64,000 bases of DNA, from assembly GCA_963832785.1 (NCBI GenBank), contig CAWHVF010000009.1, positions 1 through 64,000 on the forward strand, given 5' to 3'. Below the pieces are notes generated by a model. It was not told the origin of the DNA, ran no database searches, and saw only the letters and a program-made list of their open reading frames with translations. Below are positions 63,758 to 64,000 of this stretch, in pieces (position 1 is the stretch's first letter; each line of letters opens with the position of its first letter). The position numbers were made by a program, and so were the translations under genes. This DNA comes from CAWBRT01 sp963832785 (GTDB lineage Bacteria > Acidobacteriota > Terriglobia > Terriglobales > Acidobacteriaceae).

Positions 63758-64000
63758 TCACACCCCAATGGCGCTACGCGCCACAGTGCCTTCGGCTACG
63801 AGACGGCCGGTTGCCAATCCGTTCAGCGTGATGCTGAGACCATGATCGACCACATTCCCTCCGGCGATACTGATTCGGCTCTGGAACGGATGCTCCTGCA
63901 CCTTGGCGAAGCCGTTGGCCTCGGTCGCGGTGGGCAACTTGCTAAGCAGGTGAACACGGTTCTCCAGATGATTCCCCAGGGCGGTCTGCACTCCATTGCC
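63758..64000 (-). CDS. Partial gene, possible FAD-dependent oxidoreductase C-terminus
   Basis: The frame is open to the window edge; only the last 80 residues are present. RISIAGGNVVDHGLSITLNG, then LATGRLVAEGTVA, resembles the final FAD-contacting strand and helix of GlpB/fumarate-reductase-like flavoproteins (x-x-AGG-x4-G, followed by G-x2-TGR-x-A). Same strand and close spacing suggest one operon with the C_GCAxxG_C_C and LLM genes. The family call is tentative because most of the protein lies outside. Confidence 0.4.
   Translation of the reverse strand, partial: GNGVQTALGNHLENRVHLLSKLPTATEANGFAKVQEHPFQSRISIAGGNVVDHGLSITLNGLATGRLVAEGTVARSAIGV

Overview
The window most likely comes from an Acidobacteriota genome. 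Four gene types that are common in that phylum point there: a secreted protein with the 'VWFA-related acidobacterial' architecture (22282-23373), a DUF2934 protein beside a small Cys-rich protein (19410-19894), a DUF3617 protein (61574-62125), and degenerate copies of an integrase-type transposase whose sequence I associate with this group. The assignment is inference from gene content; there is no rRNA or other marker gene here. I found no tRNA, rRNA, CRISPR array or riboswitch.

Layout. 1-5.5 kb: a divergent pair of modules, an unknown two-gene unit (minus strand, second gene frameshifted) and the remains of a type I-C CRISPR-Cas locus, cas3-cas5-cas8c', with cas8c cut by an IS3-family scrap and no cas7, cas4, cas1, cas2 or array. 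5.5-12.5 kb: a tight six-gene operon coding for a cytosolic molybdopterin oxidoreductase, its multi-cluster ferredoxin, a UPF0280 (ApbE-like) protein, a DUF39 protein with a ferredoxin tail (methanogenesis-marker-16 type), a GlpC/HdrD-like CCG iron-sulfur protein and a second short DUF39 protein. UPF0280 and DUF39 are the families used in sulfide-dependent homocysteine synthesis in methanogens, so this looks like an anaerobic sulfur or thiol redox system and is my best candidate for an undescribed one. 12.5-21.1 kb: a worn accessory zone with IS fragments in inverted orientation, a large secreted protein of unknown function, small acidobacterial genes and several broken genes.

21.1-36.1 kb: a high-GC catabolic block with a BKACE enzyme, the VWA protein, a HisD-family dehydrogenase, a short-chain dehydrogenase and a complete branched-chain-amino-acid-type ABC importer (SBP-LivHMGF), followed by a second importer in which LivM, LivG and LivF are one 830-residue polypeptide. 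36.1-37.7 kb: an IS256-family element inside a larger inverted-repeat structure bounded by a 10-bp direct repeat.

37.7-53.9 kb: a minus-strand catabolic island bracketed by IS91-family remnants. It has an ABC importer (three tandem copies of the binding protein, a two-domain permease, a double ATPase) and a beta-oxidation-like operon (thiolase, CaiB CoA-transferase, 3-hydroxyacyl-CoA dehydrogenase, enoyl-CoA hydratase, two MaoC hot-dog hydratases) next to a LysR regulator. The two operons share an approximately 48-bp upstream block containing a LysR-type box, so the importer probably feeds the CoA pathway under this regulator.

53.9-64 kb: a Gsi/Dpp-type peptide importer, an antibiotic-biosynthesis-monooxygenase-fold protein with an iron-type alcohol dehydrogenase, a DUF3617 protein, and a minus-strand operon with a luciferase-like flavin oxidoreductase, a C_GCAxxG_C_C protein and the C-terminus of a possible flavoprotein that runs off the window.
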